64,000 nucleotides of DNA. Source: Herbinix luporum. Lineage in GTDB: Bacteria; Bacillota; Clostridia; Lachnospirales; Lachnospiraceae. A program made the position numbers and the translations under genes. Location: the NCBI RefSeq assembly GCF_900070325.1, contig NZ_LN879430.1, forward strand, positions 2,263,501-2,327,500. The letters run 5' to 3'. Below are positions 7,261 through 16,028 of this stretch, piece after piece (the first letter of the stretch is position 1; each line of letters starts with the position of its first letter). The notes below the pieces were generated by a model. That model saw only the letters and a list, made by a program, of their open reading frames with translations. It made no database searches and had not been told where the DNA came from.

Positions 7261-8439
7261 TTATTCTTCAGCTACATAGCTATTCTCCACTGTTATTACA
7301 CAGTTTAATCTTGCATCACATTTCCTAACTTCTTCTATAATCTTAGTCAAAAGCTTTTGCTCTTTATCCGGAGTATAAGAAAAAGATACCACCAGATCAA
7401 ATATTAGATTTATCTGATACTCTGTATTTACCACTCTAAAATCATGAATAGTTGCCTTATCATCAAGACGACCAATAATATCCTTTACCAATTTCTTTTT
7501 TTCCAGAACCGTCACATCATTAACCTCAATGGGATCCATATGGATTACCAAGAAAATATCCATTTTTTCAAGAACGTCTCTCTCTATCTGATCAATTGTC
7601 TCATGGGCTTGTTCAAAATTAATATCACAAGGTACCTCAACATGAATTGTAGCCATACGATGATTAGGGCCATAACTATGAATAATTAAATCATGGGTAC
7701 CTACAATACCGGGATAACTTTCAACTAGATTTGTTATACTTTTATAAACTTCCCTATCTACTGCCTGTCCCAAAAGGGGTTCTAAAGTATCCTTAGCAAT
7801 TTTAATACCTGCAATTATAACAAAGATAGATACTATAAGACCCATATAACCATCAATCTGCCAGCCTGTTAATCCTGCAATAATTGCAGAAACAACCGTA
7901 GCAGAAGTAACCATTACATCACCCATAGAATCAGCTGCGGTAGCTAACATTACAGAGGATTTAATCCTTTTGCCCAATTTCTTGTTAAATAGCATTAACC
8001 ACAACTTGATGAATATAGAAAGACATAAAATACCTATAAGTACAAAATTAAATTTTACGCTTTCAGGGTTTAGTACTTTTAAAAATGAGTTTTTAAGTAA
8101 AGTTAATCCCACTTGAAGAATTATAAATGAAACAGCCAAAGCTGCCACATACTCTATTCTTCCATGGCCAAAAGGATGCTCCTTGTCTGCAGGCTTTCCT
8201 GCTAATTTCACCCCTATAAAACTTATTACACTAGAGGCAGCATCAGAAAGATTATTAAATGCATCGGCCATAACTGAAACACTGTTAATCAGAAAACCCA
8301 CAATAATTTTTACAACAAACAATATAAGATTGCAAATAATACCTACTACACTGGATAAAATACCATAAGAGGTACGTACCCCCTGATCCTGTATATTTTC
8401 TTTGTTCTTAACAAATAACCTAACTAAAAGTTCTGTCAA
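7261..8439 (-). CDS. Cation diffusion facilitator (CDF) metal efflux protein
   Basis: A 392-residue proton-coupled exporter of divalent metals. Six membrane segments cover about residues 25-220; the paired HxxxD-type sites are visible (VMADAFNNLSDAASS in TM2 and ATAADSMGDVMV in TM5), as is the HPFGHGRIEY loop. The C-terminal cytoplasmic domain (about 220-310) has the usual metal-sensing ferredoxin-like fold, plus an extra 80-residue extension. The start is TTG at 8439, supported by AAGGAG at the right distance; no ATG fits. Substrate (Zn, Mn or Fe) cannot be told. The spacer ahead carries a nested inverted repeat. Confidence 0.9.
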   Translation of the reverse strand: MTELLVRLFVKNKENIQDQGVRTSYGILSSVVGIICNLILFVVKIIVGFLINSVSVMADAFNNLSDAASSVISFIGVKLAGKPADKEHPFGHGRIEYVAALAVSFIILQVGLTLLKNSFLKVLNPESVKFNFVLIGILCLSIFIKLWLMLFNKKLGKRIKSSVMLATAADSMGDVMVTSATVVSAIIAGLTGWQIDGYMGLIVSIFVIIAGIKIAKDTLEPLLGQAVDREVYKSITNLVESYPGIVGTHDLIIHSYGPNHRMATIHVEVPCDINFEQAHETIDQIERDVLEKMDIFLVIHMDPIEVNDVTVLEKKKLVKDIIGRLDDKATIHDFRVVNTEYQINLIFDLVVSFSYTPDKEQKLLTKIIEEVRKCDARLNCVITVENSYVAEE

Positions 8440-8486
8440 AACCTTTGACTCCTTTCACAAATCTTTCACTGATAAAGAATCAACTT

Positions 8487-8528
8487 TTATAAGGCTCAGT
8501 TGGTACGTACCAAAATATATCCTTATAA
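8487..8528. repeat. Nested inverted repeat in the leader of the CDF gene
   Basis: TTATAAGG (8487-8494) and CCTTATAA (8521-8528) enclose a perfect 14-base palindrome TTGGTACGTACCAA (8500-8513). It lies between the stop of the alcohol dehydrogenase gene and the CDF start, on the side where a regulatory leader or an operator would be. It has no T run on either side. Confidence 0.5.
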
Positions 8529-8547
8529 ATTCTATATTAACTCATTA

Positions 8548-9717
8548 TTATAAGGCCAAACGGTATATCTGTTCCACATCTTTAGCCCTTAGTGGAACAA
8601 AACTACCCATTGTGCCATTTTCACCAAGACCAAGTTTTTCAACCATTAGAGGTATATCCTCTTCTTTTGCTCCCAGTTCCTTGAAAGTAATAGGCATTCC
8701 GATAGAAGTCAAGAACTGCTTAAATCTTTCTATTCCCTCTTTGGCGGTCTCTTCTGGATTTGCAAAATTCATTTCACAGCCCCATACCCTTACGGCAATC
8801 TGGGCAAAACGGTTTATATCATGTTTCATTACATAAGTCATCCATGCCGGAAATACTACCGCAAGTCCTGCTCCATGAGCCACGTCATAGAGGGCAGACA
8901 GTTCATGTTCAATACCATGGCTTGACCAATCTTGCTCCCTTCCTACTCCCACCAGATTATTATGGGCAACCATTCCGGCCCACATTATATTTGCCCTAGC
9001 CTCATAATTATTAGGATCTTTAATTACTCTGGGCACTTCTTTTATCATGGTTAAAAGTACAGCTTCGCATAGACGGTCTGTTATCTCCACTTCCTTAGTA
9101 TTTGTAAAATATCTCTCAAATACATGGGCCATAATATCTGTTGCTCCGCATGCAGTCTGATAGGCAGGTAAGGTCTGGGTAAGTTCAGGATTAAGGATAG
9201 AAAATACCGGTCTTAAGGCCTCTCCTCCTGCTCCTCTTTTTAACATACCCTCTTCCTTGGTTATAACAGAATCTCCTGAGCCTTCACTACCGGCTGCTGC
9301 AATAGTTAATATTGTTCCCACCGGAAGGGCTTCTGTTACCGGTTTTCCCTCATAGAAATCCCAAAAGTCTCCCTCATATTTTACACCGGCTGCGATTGCT
9401 TTGGCAGAATCAATAACACTGCCTCCTCCAACCGCAAGAATAAAATCTACATTTTCCTTTCTACATAAATCAATTCCTTCATATACTAGGCCACTTCTTG
9501 GATTTGGCTTAACACCCCCAAGTTCAATAAATTCAATATTTTCTTTTTCTAAGGAGGCTTTTACTCTATCAAGAAGTCTGGATCTAATGGCTGAACCTCC
9601 ACCGTAATGGATAAGTACCTTACTTCCACCAAATCTTTTAACATAATGGCCGGCTTCATTTTCAGTTTTTCTACCAAAAACAAAATAAGTAGGGCTATAA
9701 AAAGTAAAATTATTCAT
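8548..9717 (-). CDS. Iron-containing alcohol dehydrogenase (butanol dehydrogenase type)
   Basis: A 389-residue group III alcohol dehydrogenase that reduces aldehydes with NAD(P)H. The Rossmann-like half shows VGGGSVIDSAKAIA (about 97-110). Metal ligands fit the Asp in GATDIMAHVFERYF and the His residues in SSHGIEHELSALYDVAHG. Length is typical of the YugJ/BdhA branch found in fermenting clostridia. The start at 9717 follows a GGAGAT site. It may be cotranscribed with the downstream CDF gene but the two have no obvious functional link. Likely role: disposal of reducing power as ethanol or butanol. Confidence 0.93.
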   Translation of the reverse strand: MNNFTFYSPTYFVFGRKTENEAGHYVKRFGGSKVLIHYGGGSAIRSRLLDRVKASLEKENIEFIELGGVKPNPRSGLVYEGIDLCRKENVDFILAVGGGSVIDSAKAIAAGVKYEGDFWDFYEGKPVTEALPVGTILTIAAAGSEGSGDSVITKEEGMLKRGAGGEALRPVFSILNPELTQTLPAYQTACGATDIMAHVFERYFTNTKEVEITDRLCEAVLLTMIKEVPRVIKDPNNYEARANIMWAGMVAHNNLVGVGREQDWSSHGIEHELSALYDVAHGAGLAVVFPAWMTYVMKHDINRFAQIAVRVWGCEMNFANPEETAKEGIERFKQFLTSIGMPITFKELGAKEEDIPLMVEKLGLGENGTMGSFVPLRAKDVEQIYRLAL

Positions 9718-9886
9718 ACTATCTCCTTCCTATAACTTTTCTATTTCAAGGTCATTAATATTTGCATGTTTATCATAACCTTTTTAAAGTATTAATTCCA
9801 TGTTATATTTTATAATTTATAATTTTTATTCATATTATTAAGTAGATTAAATCTCTATTAGAAATATTAGAATATCTTGTAATTTA

Positions 9887-9914
9887 TTGACACAATTTTC
9901 ACCTATATTATAAT
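9887..9914 (+). promoter_or_regulatory. Promoter of the YbjQ-family gene
   Basis: TTGACA (9887-9892), 16-base spacer, TATAAT (9909-9914). The gene starts about 65 bases downstream at 9981. Confidence 0.75.
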
Positions 9915-9980
9915 TATTTATACTAATAATAATACCACATAAGGCCAAATAAAATTTTATACAAGAAAGGTTGGATTAAT

Positions 9981-10301
9981 ATGATTATTACCACTACACC
10001 TTCTGTTGAAGGCAAGGAAATTGAAGCTTACTTAGACATAGTATTTGGTGAAGTAATTTCCGGAGTAAATTTTTTAAAAGACTTTAAAGCCGGTTTATCA
10101 AATTTCTTCGGAGGTAGATCCAGTTCATATGAAGATGAGTTGATTCATGCCAGACAACAAGCCATAGCGGAAATGAAACAGCGTGCAGCTGCATTAGGAG
10201 CCAATGCAATAGTGGGCGTAGATATAGACTATGAAGTTCTTGGCAGCGACAATGGCATGCTTATGGTTACAGCATCCGGAACAGCTGTGTGTGTTAAATA
10301 A
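9981..10301 (+). CDS. YbjQ / UPF0145 family protein
   Basis: A 106-residue protein matching the heavy-metal-binding YbjQ family over its whole length: [14 protein letters not shown] at the N-terminus, [12 protein letters not shown] near residue 27, the [17 protein letters not shown] helix, and [16 protein letters not shown] followed by [11 protein letters not shown]. The family forms pentamers; its physiological role is not established. An AGAAAGG site precedes the ATG. Monocistronic, with its own promoter and a terminator that overlaps the stop codon. Confidence 0.92.
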   Translation: MIITTTPSVEGKEIEAYLDIVFGEVISGVNFLKDFKAGLSNFFGGRSSSYEDELIHARQQAIAEMKQRAAALGANAIVGVDIDYEVLGSDNGMLMVTASGTAVCVK

Positions 10302-10320
10302 CACACACAGCTGTTTTTAA
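10281..10320 (+). terminator. Terminator overlapping the ybjQ-like stop codon
   Basis: ACAGCTGTGTGTGTTA and TAACACACACAGCTGT form a 16-pair perfect stem around AA, followed by TTTAATTTTA. The coding end lies in the left arm. Confidence 0.85.
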
Positions 10321-10341
10321 TTTTAATATCCCAATTTACTC

Positions 10342-11382
10342 TTATAGAGTCAAAACAATCATTACAACACATAATACTGTAAATAATATGGATCCAAAAT
10401 TTAAAAAATAATCCTTATCCATTACTAAAGGAGCCCCGGGCTTATTAAACTTTATGCGCTTAAAATTTCTAATAAAAATTATTGCACCTATAACAATTGA
10501 GGCAAATACCCAAATAGAAATCAGCCCCATGCCCACCATATTTTCACTGGCAATAATTAAAGGAACTATACCTGAACCAATAAAGTTTATCATAATATGT
10601 AATAAAATAGCGTATTTTATAGTATTAGTATTTATGGTTATATAGGCAAAAATCATACCCAATACTGATGCATAAAAATATTGGGATAAATTCATATGGA
10701 ATAAACCAAAAGCCAGACCGGTAAATAAAATAGCAGGTAAGTCACCAAATCTACGGACTTTATCTAATAAGATTTTTCTAAAAATTATTTCCTCTACAAT
10801 AGGCCCTATAATACACATATAAAGAATTCTAATAAACAAATTACTACTGTTAATAATTACTTCTAGAGCATCTGCCGTATCTAAATAGTTATCATTTATC
10901 AAAAATCCAACAAAGGTTCCTAGAAAATTGGACAAGTACATAGCTGCAGAACATACCATAAAATATTTTAAAAATTTACCTATCGATAAGCTTACTACCT
11001 CTCCCCTATCTGAATTAGGTAAGCCCTTCATTAAAAGATAGAATACAGGTAAACCAACACCTATCATTGGTATTGCTATTGTACTTATTAGATACCAACT
11101 AGATTCAGTAAATGCGGGGAAAAATTTTGAAATTATTGCCGTAATAATTACTTGTGCTATAATGATAGCAATTGCCATTATGGATAGACTTAATCCACAT
11201 CTTAGCAATATTTTTTTATTTCGTTTTCTAATTTGTTCATCCGGCTGCATTTTTTTATATGATCTTGCTTTATATAATGTATCATCATAATTTTTTTGCT
11301 GATACTCATTTTGACTATAGGAAGTTTCTTCATTCTGACTTAAATCCATGTCATTTAACATGGTTTCCTTTTCTTCATCCAT
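10342..11382 (-). CDS. CPBP-family intramembrane metalloprotease
   Basis: A 346-residue membrane protein. An N-terminal cytoplasmic tail of about 70 polar residues (Glu-, Asn- and Gln-rich) precedes about eight membrane segments. The Abi/CPBP (Rce1-like) motifs are all present: EEIIFRKILLDKVR, FGLFHMNLSQYFYA and HIMINFIG. Members cleave or process peptides or prenyl-type substrates and some confer bacteriocin immunity; the substrate here is unknown. The ATG at 11382 has AGGAGG nine bases upstream; a longer in-frame start at 11415 would overlap the next gene and lacks such a site. It follows the DacF-like gene by about 30 bases and is probably in its operon. Confidence 0.88.
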   Translation of the reverse strand: MDEEKETMLNDMDLSQNEETSYSQNEYQQKNYDDTLYKARSYKKMQPDEQIRKRNKKILLRCGLSLSIMAIAIIIAQVIITAIISKFFPAFTESSWYLISTIAIPMIGVGLPVFYLLMKGLPNSDRGEVVSLSIGKFLKYFMVCSAAMYLSNFLGTFVGFLINDNYLDTADALEVIINSSNLFIRILYMCIIGPIVEEIIFRKILLDKVRRFGDLPAILFTGLAFGLFHMNLSQYFYASVLGMIFAYITINTNTIKYAILLHIMINFIGSGIVPLIIASENMVGMGLISIWVFASIVIGAIIFIRNFKRIKFNKPGAPLVMDKDYFLNFGSILFTVLCVVMIVLTL

Positions 11383-11411
11383 ATTATTAATCCTCCTATT
11401 TATAGTTATTA

Positions 11412-12647
11412 TCATTTGCTAAGACCATAATCCAATAATTTAATAGAATCATTCCATCTACCTGAAGAATCGGATTTCATTACCACGCTTAATACTTGCT
11501 TATCGTCCTTTTTAGCTAAAGAAATAAGACATTTTCCTGCCATTGTAGTTGTACCTGTCTTTAAGCCGATACAATAAGAATAATACAATCCACTGTCTTT
11601 TCTAATTAAAGCATTGGTATTTCTCCATGTTACTTCTGTTCCATCTAAAAATTTATTGGTCGAGCTGGATTGTTTACATACCTCAACAATGGTCTTATTA
11701 CGGGCTGCTGCAATTCCTATCATACCCATATCATAGGCTGTTGTATATTGTCCCAATGCATCATATCCATCAGGAGTCTTAAAGCATGAATTAACAGCCC
11801 CTAACCCTTTTGCTTTTTTATTCATTAATCTTATAAATTCAGGTACAGACTCATCTATGCCTGCCTTTTTATTTCCTAAAGACTTTTTACCTACATATGC
11901 CGCTAGTACATAAGCAGCATCATTACCTGATGGAAGAAGCATTCCCTCTATTAGATTCCTAATAGTTAGAACTTGTCCCTTTCTAAGATTAGCCACTGTA
12001 GAATCCGAAGCAACTAAATCCAATTCATCTCCCACAGTTACTTTCTCATCTTGAGTACATAACTCTAATGACACCAGAGCCGTTAATAACTTGGCCGTAC
12101 TGGCCGGAAATACCGGTACTACAGGATCTTTATAATATAATACTCTTTTTGTGTTTACATCAATTAATATAGCTGATTTTGCATTTATATCTAAAGAGGG
12201 ATTCTTAATATCTAATGCCTTCTTTATATTAGAGTCTATAACCATTTCAGGAATGTACTTCATGTAATCTACCTGACTGCTATCCCCAATTAAATCAGGT
12301 AATTCTGCTACATTATCCCCCAAGGTCTCTTCCGAGTCTGTTTTGTCATCTTCATCATTTTCTTCTGAATTCTTAGGATCTTCCTTATCCTCTGGCTCAT
12401 CTTTATTTGAAGAATCTACTTCTTCAGTTTTATTTTTATTATCATTTCTGGCATCAGCATAAGCTTTTTCATCTTCTATAATAGCATCAATGGATTTATC
12501 TGAATCTTTTTTATTATCTTCTTTCAGATGGGCTTGTTCAGAATTTAGATATGCCTGTTGACGCATCAAAAACATTGTTCCATAGAACATTCCAGATGTA
12601 ATAACACATGATAATAAGAGAAGCCCCAACACACTTTTCTTCTTCAT
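11412..12647 (-). CDS. D-alanyl-D-alanine carboxypeptidase, DacF-like (S11)
   Basis: A 411-residue penicillin-binding protein that trims pentapeptides in peptidoglycan. An N-terminal membrane anchor (about 7-28) is followed by an acidic, low-complexity spacer (about 38-110, rich in Asp, Glu, Lys), then the S11 serine peptidase domain with all three motifs: STAK (nucleophile Ser), SGN and KTGT. The long acidic linker is unusual for the family and may span the cell wall. The C-terminal PBP5 beta domain is absent, so the protein is the short form. Located ahead of a CPBP gene, with which it probably forms an operon. Confidence 0.93.
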   Translation of the reverse strand: MKKKSVLGLLLLSCVITSGMFYGTMFLMRQQAYLNSEQAHLKEDNKKDSDKSIDAIIEDEKAYADARNDNKNKTEEVDSSNKDEPEDKEDPKNSEENDEDDKTDSEETLGDNVAELPDLIGDSSQVDYMKYIPEMVIDSNIKKALDIKNPSLDINAKSAILIDVNTKRVLYYKDPVVPVFPASTAKLLTALVSLELCTQDEKVTVGDELDLVASDSTVANLRKGQVLTIRNLIEGMLLPSGNDAAYVLAAYVGKKSLGNKKAGIDESVPEFIRLMNKKAKGLGAVNSCFKTPDGYDALGQYTTAYDMGMIGIAAARNKTIVEVCKQSSSTNKFLDGTEVTWRNTNALIRKDSGLYYSYCIGLKTGTTTMAGKCLISLAKKDDKQVLSVVMKSDSSGRWNDSIKLLDYGLSK

Positions 12648-12744
12648 TATTATTTCTCCTTATGTTTGTTCGATCTTCTACGACAATGTATAATTCTCCT
12701 TTTCAGATACAGAAGTAACCTTAATATCTCTAAAGAGAATTAAA

Positions 12745-12785
12745 GGACGTTATAATAGTAATATTTTAACGTCCCCCTTTTTACT
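12745..12785 (-). terminator. Terminator after the DUF4097 gene
   Basis: GGACGTTA and TAACGTCC pair across a 14-base loop. On the minus strand a short T run (TTTAATTC) follows; on the plus strand CCCTTTTTAC follows, so it may act in both directions. Confidence 0.6.
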
Positions 12786-12846
12786 TCTTATTGTAATAGT
12801 TATAACCAAAGATTGCAAGGAATATCCTTAAATTTAAAACAAAAAA

Positions 12847-13662
12847 TTAGTAAAAATCAATACTAACTTTTCCAATACCCCCATTCACCTTCATAGTGTG
12901 TATTGCTTCATAATTATCTTTATATTCGGAACTTATTTTTTCCCCATTAATTCTTACAGCACCAATACCTGATTCAATCTTAAAAGCATAATCTTGCCTC
13001 TTACCCTTTATCTTCAAACTGATACTGCCGATGCCACATTCAAACTCCGAATTTCCAAGGATAATTCCATCCATATATAATTTTCCTAATCCGCTATCAA
13101 ACTTAACATCTGTAAAATTCACATCTGTAAAATCTAAATTGCCAACACCGCCATTAATTTCAACTGATTCTGCATATAAATTTAGTCCCTTTATATTGCC
13201 TACTCCGGCATCGATTATAAGTTGTTTTGTATTTAAATTTTCAAGGGTAACCTGCCCGGCCCCGCTATCAATTTTTATTTTTTCTGCCAGAAAATTCTCA
13301 GGTACATATACAGTTATACTGGAATCTCTTTTAAAGATACCAAAATCAAGCCAGGAAATCTTTTTATCCTTAATTATTAAGGTTCCGTTTATTACTTCTG
13401 CTTTAAAATCCTTTGATACATTAGAAGCTTCAACCTTAAAATTGCTGCCGCTTGTTAATCTTAACTTTCCATATCTATTAACTATATCCAGCTGTTCTAC
13501 ATTACTAAAATCCATGCCATAGTCTACCCCTTCTTCATAATTACTATCAACAGCAAATATAATCGCCGAAACAAATCCCACAATAGCCGTAATAATACCA
13601 ACCGTTAATAAGATTGCAAATGCCATAGCTAAATATTTTATTACTTTTTGAAATGTATTCAT
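12847..13662 (-). CDS. DUF4097-type beta-helix membrane protein
   Basis: A 271-residue protein with one N-terminal membrane segment (about 12-38) and then repeated short beta strands with Gly at turns (for example IDSGAGQVTLENL, INGGVGNLDF, FDSGLGKLYMDG), the pattern of DUF4097/DUF4098 right-handed beta structures. Such proteins lie in envelope-stress operons with LiaF- or PspC-like partners. Its ATG overlaps the stop of the upstream LiaF-like gene by four bases, showing translational coupling. Function of the fold is not established. Confidence 0.8.
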   Translation of the reverse strand: MNTFQKVIKYLAMAFAILLTVGIITAIVGFVSAIIFAVDSNYEEGVDYGMDFSNVEQLDIVNRYGKLRLTSGSNFKVEASNVSKDFKAEVINGTLIIKDKKISWLDFGIFKRDSSITVYVPENFLAEKIKIDSGAGQVTLENLNTKQLIIDAGVGNIKGLNLYAESVEINGGVGNLDFTDVNFTDVKFDSGLGKLYMDGIILGNSEFECGIGSISLKIKGKRQDYAFKIESGIGAVRINGEKISSEYKDNYEAIHTMKVNGGIGKVSIDFY

Positions 13663-14354
13663 CTAATATCTATCCCCCCAAACATAGTGGTGGAATTAAT
13701 GTAAATAGTATAATCACTTGGTTCTCCATTATAAACGGCTTTATTGCTTACCCCTCCAAAAACAGGAATATTGTTTATCTTTACCTGTACTCCTTTGGGA
13801 AGATAAATATCAATTCCTCCAAAGATAGCCGTTGCGGAAATTTCAACATCACAAGTAATTATGGCATCCCTTAAGTCTAGTGCAATCCCACCAAATATTG
13901 CATTTAAACTTGTTCCCATAAATTGATCATCAATTTTTATATTATTGCTTGCAAAGATTGCATTATATTCTTTTCTATTTATATTATGAAAATTTTCCTG
14001 TCCTTCAACATGTACGGTATTATCAAATCTAATTGTTTTTTTAAATACTTCCTGGAAAATAATTTTTAATCCTATACTTATAAGTATAATAGGTACAATT
14101 AATCTCCAATAATTAATATTAAAGCTCACATATCGGGAAGCAAAAAGCATAGCCCCTATAATTAAGCCCGTAATGGCACCTATATTGAAACCGTTTTGAA
14201 TAAGGCTTAGTAAGCAAGGAATAATTATAAACAAAGTCCACCAACCAGGAAAAAACAAGGTAAAATCCCATAGTTGCATAGCATCTCCGGCGATTCCTAC
14301 CCCAACTACTATAAATATAATTCCCCATATTAAATTAGATAATTTATTTCTCAT
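13659..14354 (-). CDS. LiaF-like membrane protein
   Basis: A 231-residue protein with four N-terminal membrane segments (about 8-105) and a C-terminal beta-rich domain (about 130-231, with repeated IFGGI/VFGGV/MFGGI turns) that matches the LiaF or cell-wall-active-antibiotic-response family. In Bacillus, LiaF inhibits the LiaRS two-component system; no sensor kinase or response regulator is encoded here. It is the first gene of a two-gene unit with the DUF4097 protein. GAAGG precedes the ATG at 14354. Confidence 0.8.
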   Translation of the reverse strand: MRNKLSNLIWGIIFIVVGVGIAGDAMQLWDFTLFFPGWWTLFIIIPCLLSLIQNGFNIGAITGLIIGAMLFASRYVSFNINYWRLIVPIILISIGLKIIFQEVFKKTIRFDNTVHVEGQENFHNINRKEYNAIFASNNIKIDDQFMGTSLNAIFGGIALDLRDAIITCDVEISATAIFGGIDIYLPKGVQVKINNIPVFGGVSNKAVYNGEPSDYTIYINSTTMFGGIDIR

Positions 14355-14513
14355 GACGCCACCTTCCTACCCTATGTTATCAATTACCAATATTTATAAG
14401 CATCATAAACCAATATTAATAAATTTGCAATAAAAAGCTTTATAAATTCAAAAAACTGTATCCTTGCAAGCTTTAACACCTACTAGAATACAGTTTATTA
14501 ATCAATTATCAAA

Positions 14514-14870
14514 TTATGCTAATTTAGACTTGGCCACTTCAGTAAGCTCCTTAAAGCCTTCTGCATCATTGATAGCCATTTCTGAAAGCATCTTTCTATT
14601 TATTTCAACATTAGCCAGTTTTAAGCCGTGCATTAATCTGCTATAAGATAAGCCATTCATTCTGGCTGCAGCATTGATTCTTACAATCCATAGAGATCTC
14701 ATATCTCTTTTTCTTTGCTTTCTGCCTGCAAAAGATGAAGCCAAGGCTCTCATTACTGATTGTTTTGCTACTCTATATTGTTTTGATCTGGCTCCTCTAT
14801 AGCCTTTTGCCAGCTTCAATACACGATTATGTTTCTTTCTAGCGTTTAATCCGCCTTTAACTCTTGCCAT
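14514..14870 (-). CDS. rplT: 50S ribosomal protein L20
   Basis: 118 residues, full length, starting [20 protein letters not shown] and containing the invariant [20 protein letters not shown] and [20 protein letters not shown]. It binds 23S rRNA early in 50S assembly and, in Firmicutes, also represses this operon by binding its leader. Last gene of infC-rpmI-rplT. Confidence 0.98.
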   Translation of the reverse strand: MARVKGGLNARKKHNRVLKLAKGYRGARSKQYRVAKQSVMRALASSFAGRKQRKRDMRSLWIVRINAAARMNGLSYSRLMHGLKLANVEINRKMLSEMAINDAEGFKELTEVAKSKLA

Positions 14871-14896
14871 TTTTTATCCCTCCTTATCACCAATCT

Positions 14897-15094
14897 CTAT
14901 AGATATGGTAATATTTTCTTCATGTTCTTTACATTTGTTGCATCAGTAATAGTTGCTTTTCTAAGATTTCTCTTTCTTTTAGAGGTTTTTTTCGTTAAAA
15001 TATGGCTCTTGTAAGCCTTCATTCTCTTAAGTTTACCGGTTCCTGTTTTCTTAAAACGCTTCGCTGCCGCTCTGTTTGTTTTTAATTTTGGCAT
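14897..15094 (-). CDS. rpmI: 50S ribosomal protein L35
   Basis: 65 residues, strongly basic, starting [20 protein letters not shown] with [16 protein letters not shown]. Length and sequence are typical. It lies between infC and rplT with 26- and 75-base spacers; GGAGG precedes the ATG. Confidence 0.98.
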   Translation of the reverse strand: MPKLKTNRAAAKRFKKTGTGKLKRMKAYKSHILTKKTSKRKRNLRKATITDATNVKNMKKILPYL

Positions 15095-15169
15095 TATGCT
15101 TCCTCCTTAAATATTTATACAGCCTGTTCCTGCATTTTTGCAGACTAACTAATAGCTGTTTTAACTATT

Positions 15170-15676
15170 TTAACGTTTTTCTGATAAGAACATAGTCATA
15201 TTTCGTCCTTCGAGCTTTGCAGGTTTATCAATTACAGCAATATCTTCAAGCTTAGAATAGAAATTATCTAAGATAACTTTTGAAGAAGATGTATGTGCCA
15301 TCTCTCTTCCGCGGAAACGTAAGGTAACTTTCACCTTATCACCCTTACTAATAAATTTACGGGCCATATTGGCTTTAGTATTCAAATCGTTCTCATCAAT
15401 ATTAGGAGAGAATCGAATTTCTTTCACCTCAGTAGTCTTCTGCTTCTTCTTAGCTTCCTTTTCTTTTCTTGTTTGCTCATATCTGAACTTACCATAATCG
15501 ATAATTTTACATACCGGTGGCTTTGCTGAAGGAGCAATTTTAACCAAATCTAAATTTGCTTCCCTAGCCAGCTTTAAAGCCTCTTTTGCTGACATGATTC
15601 CCAGCTGCTCACCATCCTCATTAATAAGGCGGACTTCCTTATCTCTGATCTGTTCATTAATCATTAAATCGCTAAT
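15170..15676 (-). CDS. infC: Translation initiation factor IF-3, AUU start
   Basis: About 168 residues that prevent early 50S joining and proofread the initiator tRNA. Both halves are visible: N-terminal INEQIRDKEVRLI and GEQLGIMSAKEAL, linker rich in Lys and Glu, then C-terminal IRFSPNIDENDLNTK and KVTLRFRGREMAH. The only ATG in the right place (15664) is 21 bases from the ribosome-binding site, but an ATT at 15674-15676 is exactly nine bases after GGAGG (15686-15690). IF-3 genes classically use AUU, through which IF-3 represses its own synthesis, so I start the gene there. It is the head of the infC-rpmI-rplT operon. Confidence 0.95.
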   Translation of the reverse strand: MSDLMINEQIRDKEVRLINEDGEQLGIMSAKEALKLAREANLDLVKIAPSAKPPVCKIIDYGKFRYEQTRKEKEAKKKQKTTEVKEIRFSPNIDENDLNTKANMARKFISKGDKVKVTLRFRGREMAHTSSSKVILDNFYSKLEDIAVIDKPAKLEGRNMTMFLSEKR

Positions 15677-15706
15677 AGTACTACACCTCCATAGGTTATA
15701 TAACAT

Positions 15707-15951
15707 TTACAGTTTCCGTTATCCAAACTTTGAATTTATATAATAATAAAAGGTGGATAACATAGATTATCCACCTGCTTATACCTAATATCATTCCCGA
15801 TTGGAACAATATATAATATTGCCAATTATATATATAATTATATACACTATTCTTCGGCAAAATTTATATTAACCCGGTCACAGTAAATGTTGAAATTTAC
15901 GCTATGGGTGAGAGATGGATACTCTTCTTTTATATATGAAATTATTACAGC
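15707..15951 (-). ncRNA. Leader of the infC operon, probable L20-type attenuator
   Basis: About 245 transcribed bases lie between the promoter at 15958-15986 and infC, with a rho-independent terminator inside them (15739-15776). In Firmicutes this position is occupied by the L20 leader, in which L20 binding favours the terminator. I see the terminator and the length; the L20-binding pseudoknot itself was not modelled. Confidence 0.65.
15739..15776 (-). terminator. Attenuator in the infC leader
   Basis: AGGTGGATAA and TTATCCACCT form a ten-pair stem with a six-base loop, followed on the minus strand by TTTATTATTATA, 35-60 bases before the infC start. Confidence 0.8.
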
Positions 15952-15957
15952 TTTGAT

Positions 15958-15986
15958 ATTGTATCATATAGATACCGGTATGTCAA
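15958..15986 (-). promoter_or_regulatory. Promoter of infC-rpmI-rplT
   Basis: TTGACA (15981-15986), 17-base spacer, TACAAT (15958-15963), minus strand. Confidence 0.8.
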
Positions 15987-16028
15987 TGCCAATTTTTACT
16001 GGTTTTTAAAAATTATATTAATTTTATA

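Noticed and set aside
8371..8380. Second copy of GGTACGTACC within the CDF gene
   Set aside because: It encodes VRT in the reading frame and is not flanked by the outer arms; taken as coincidence.
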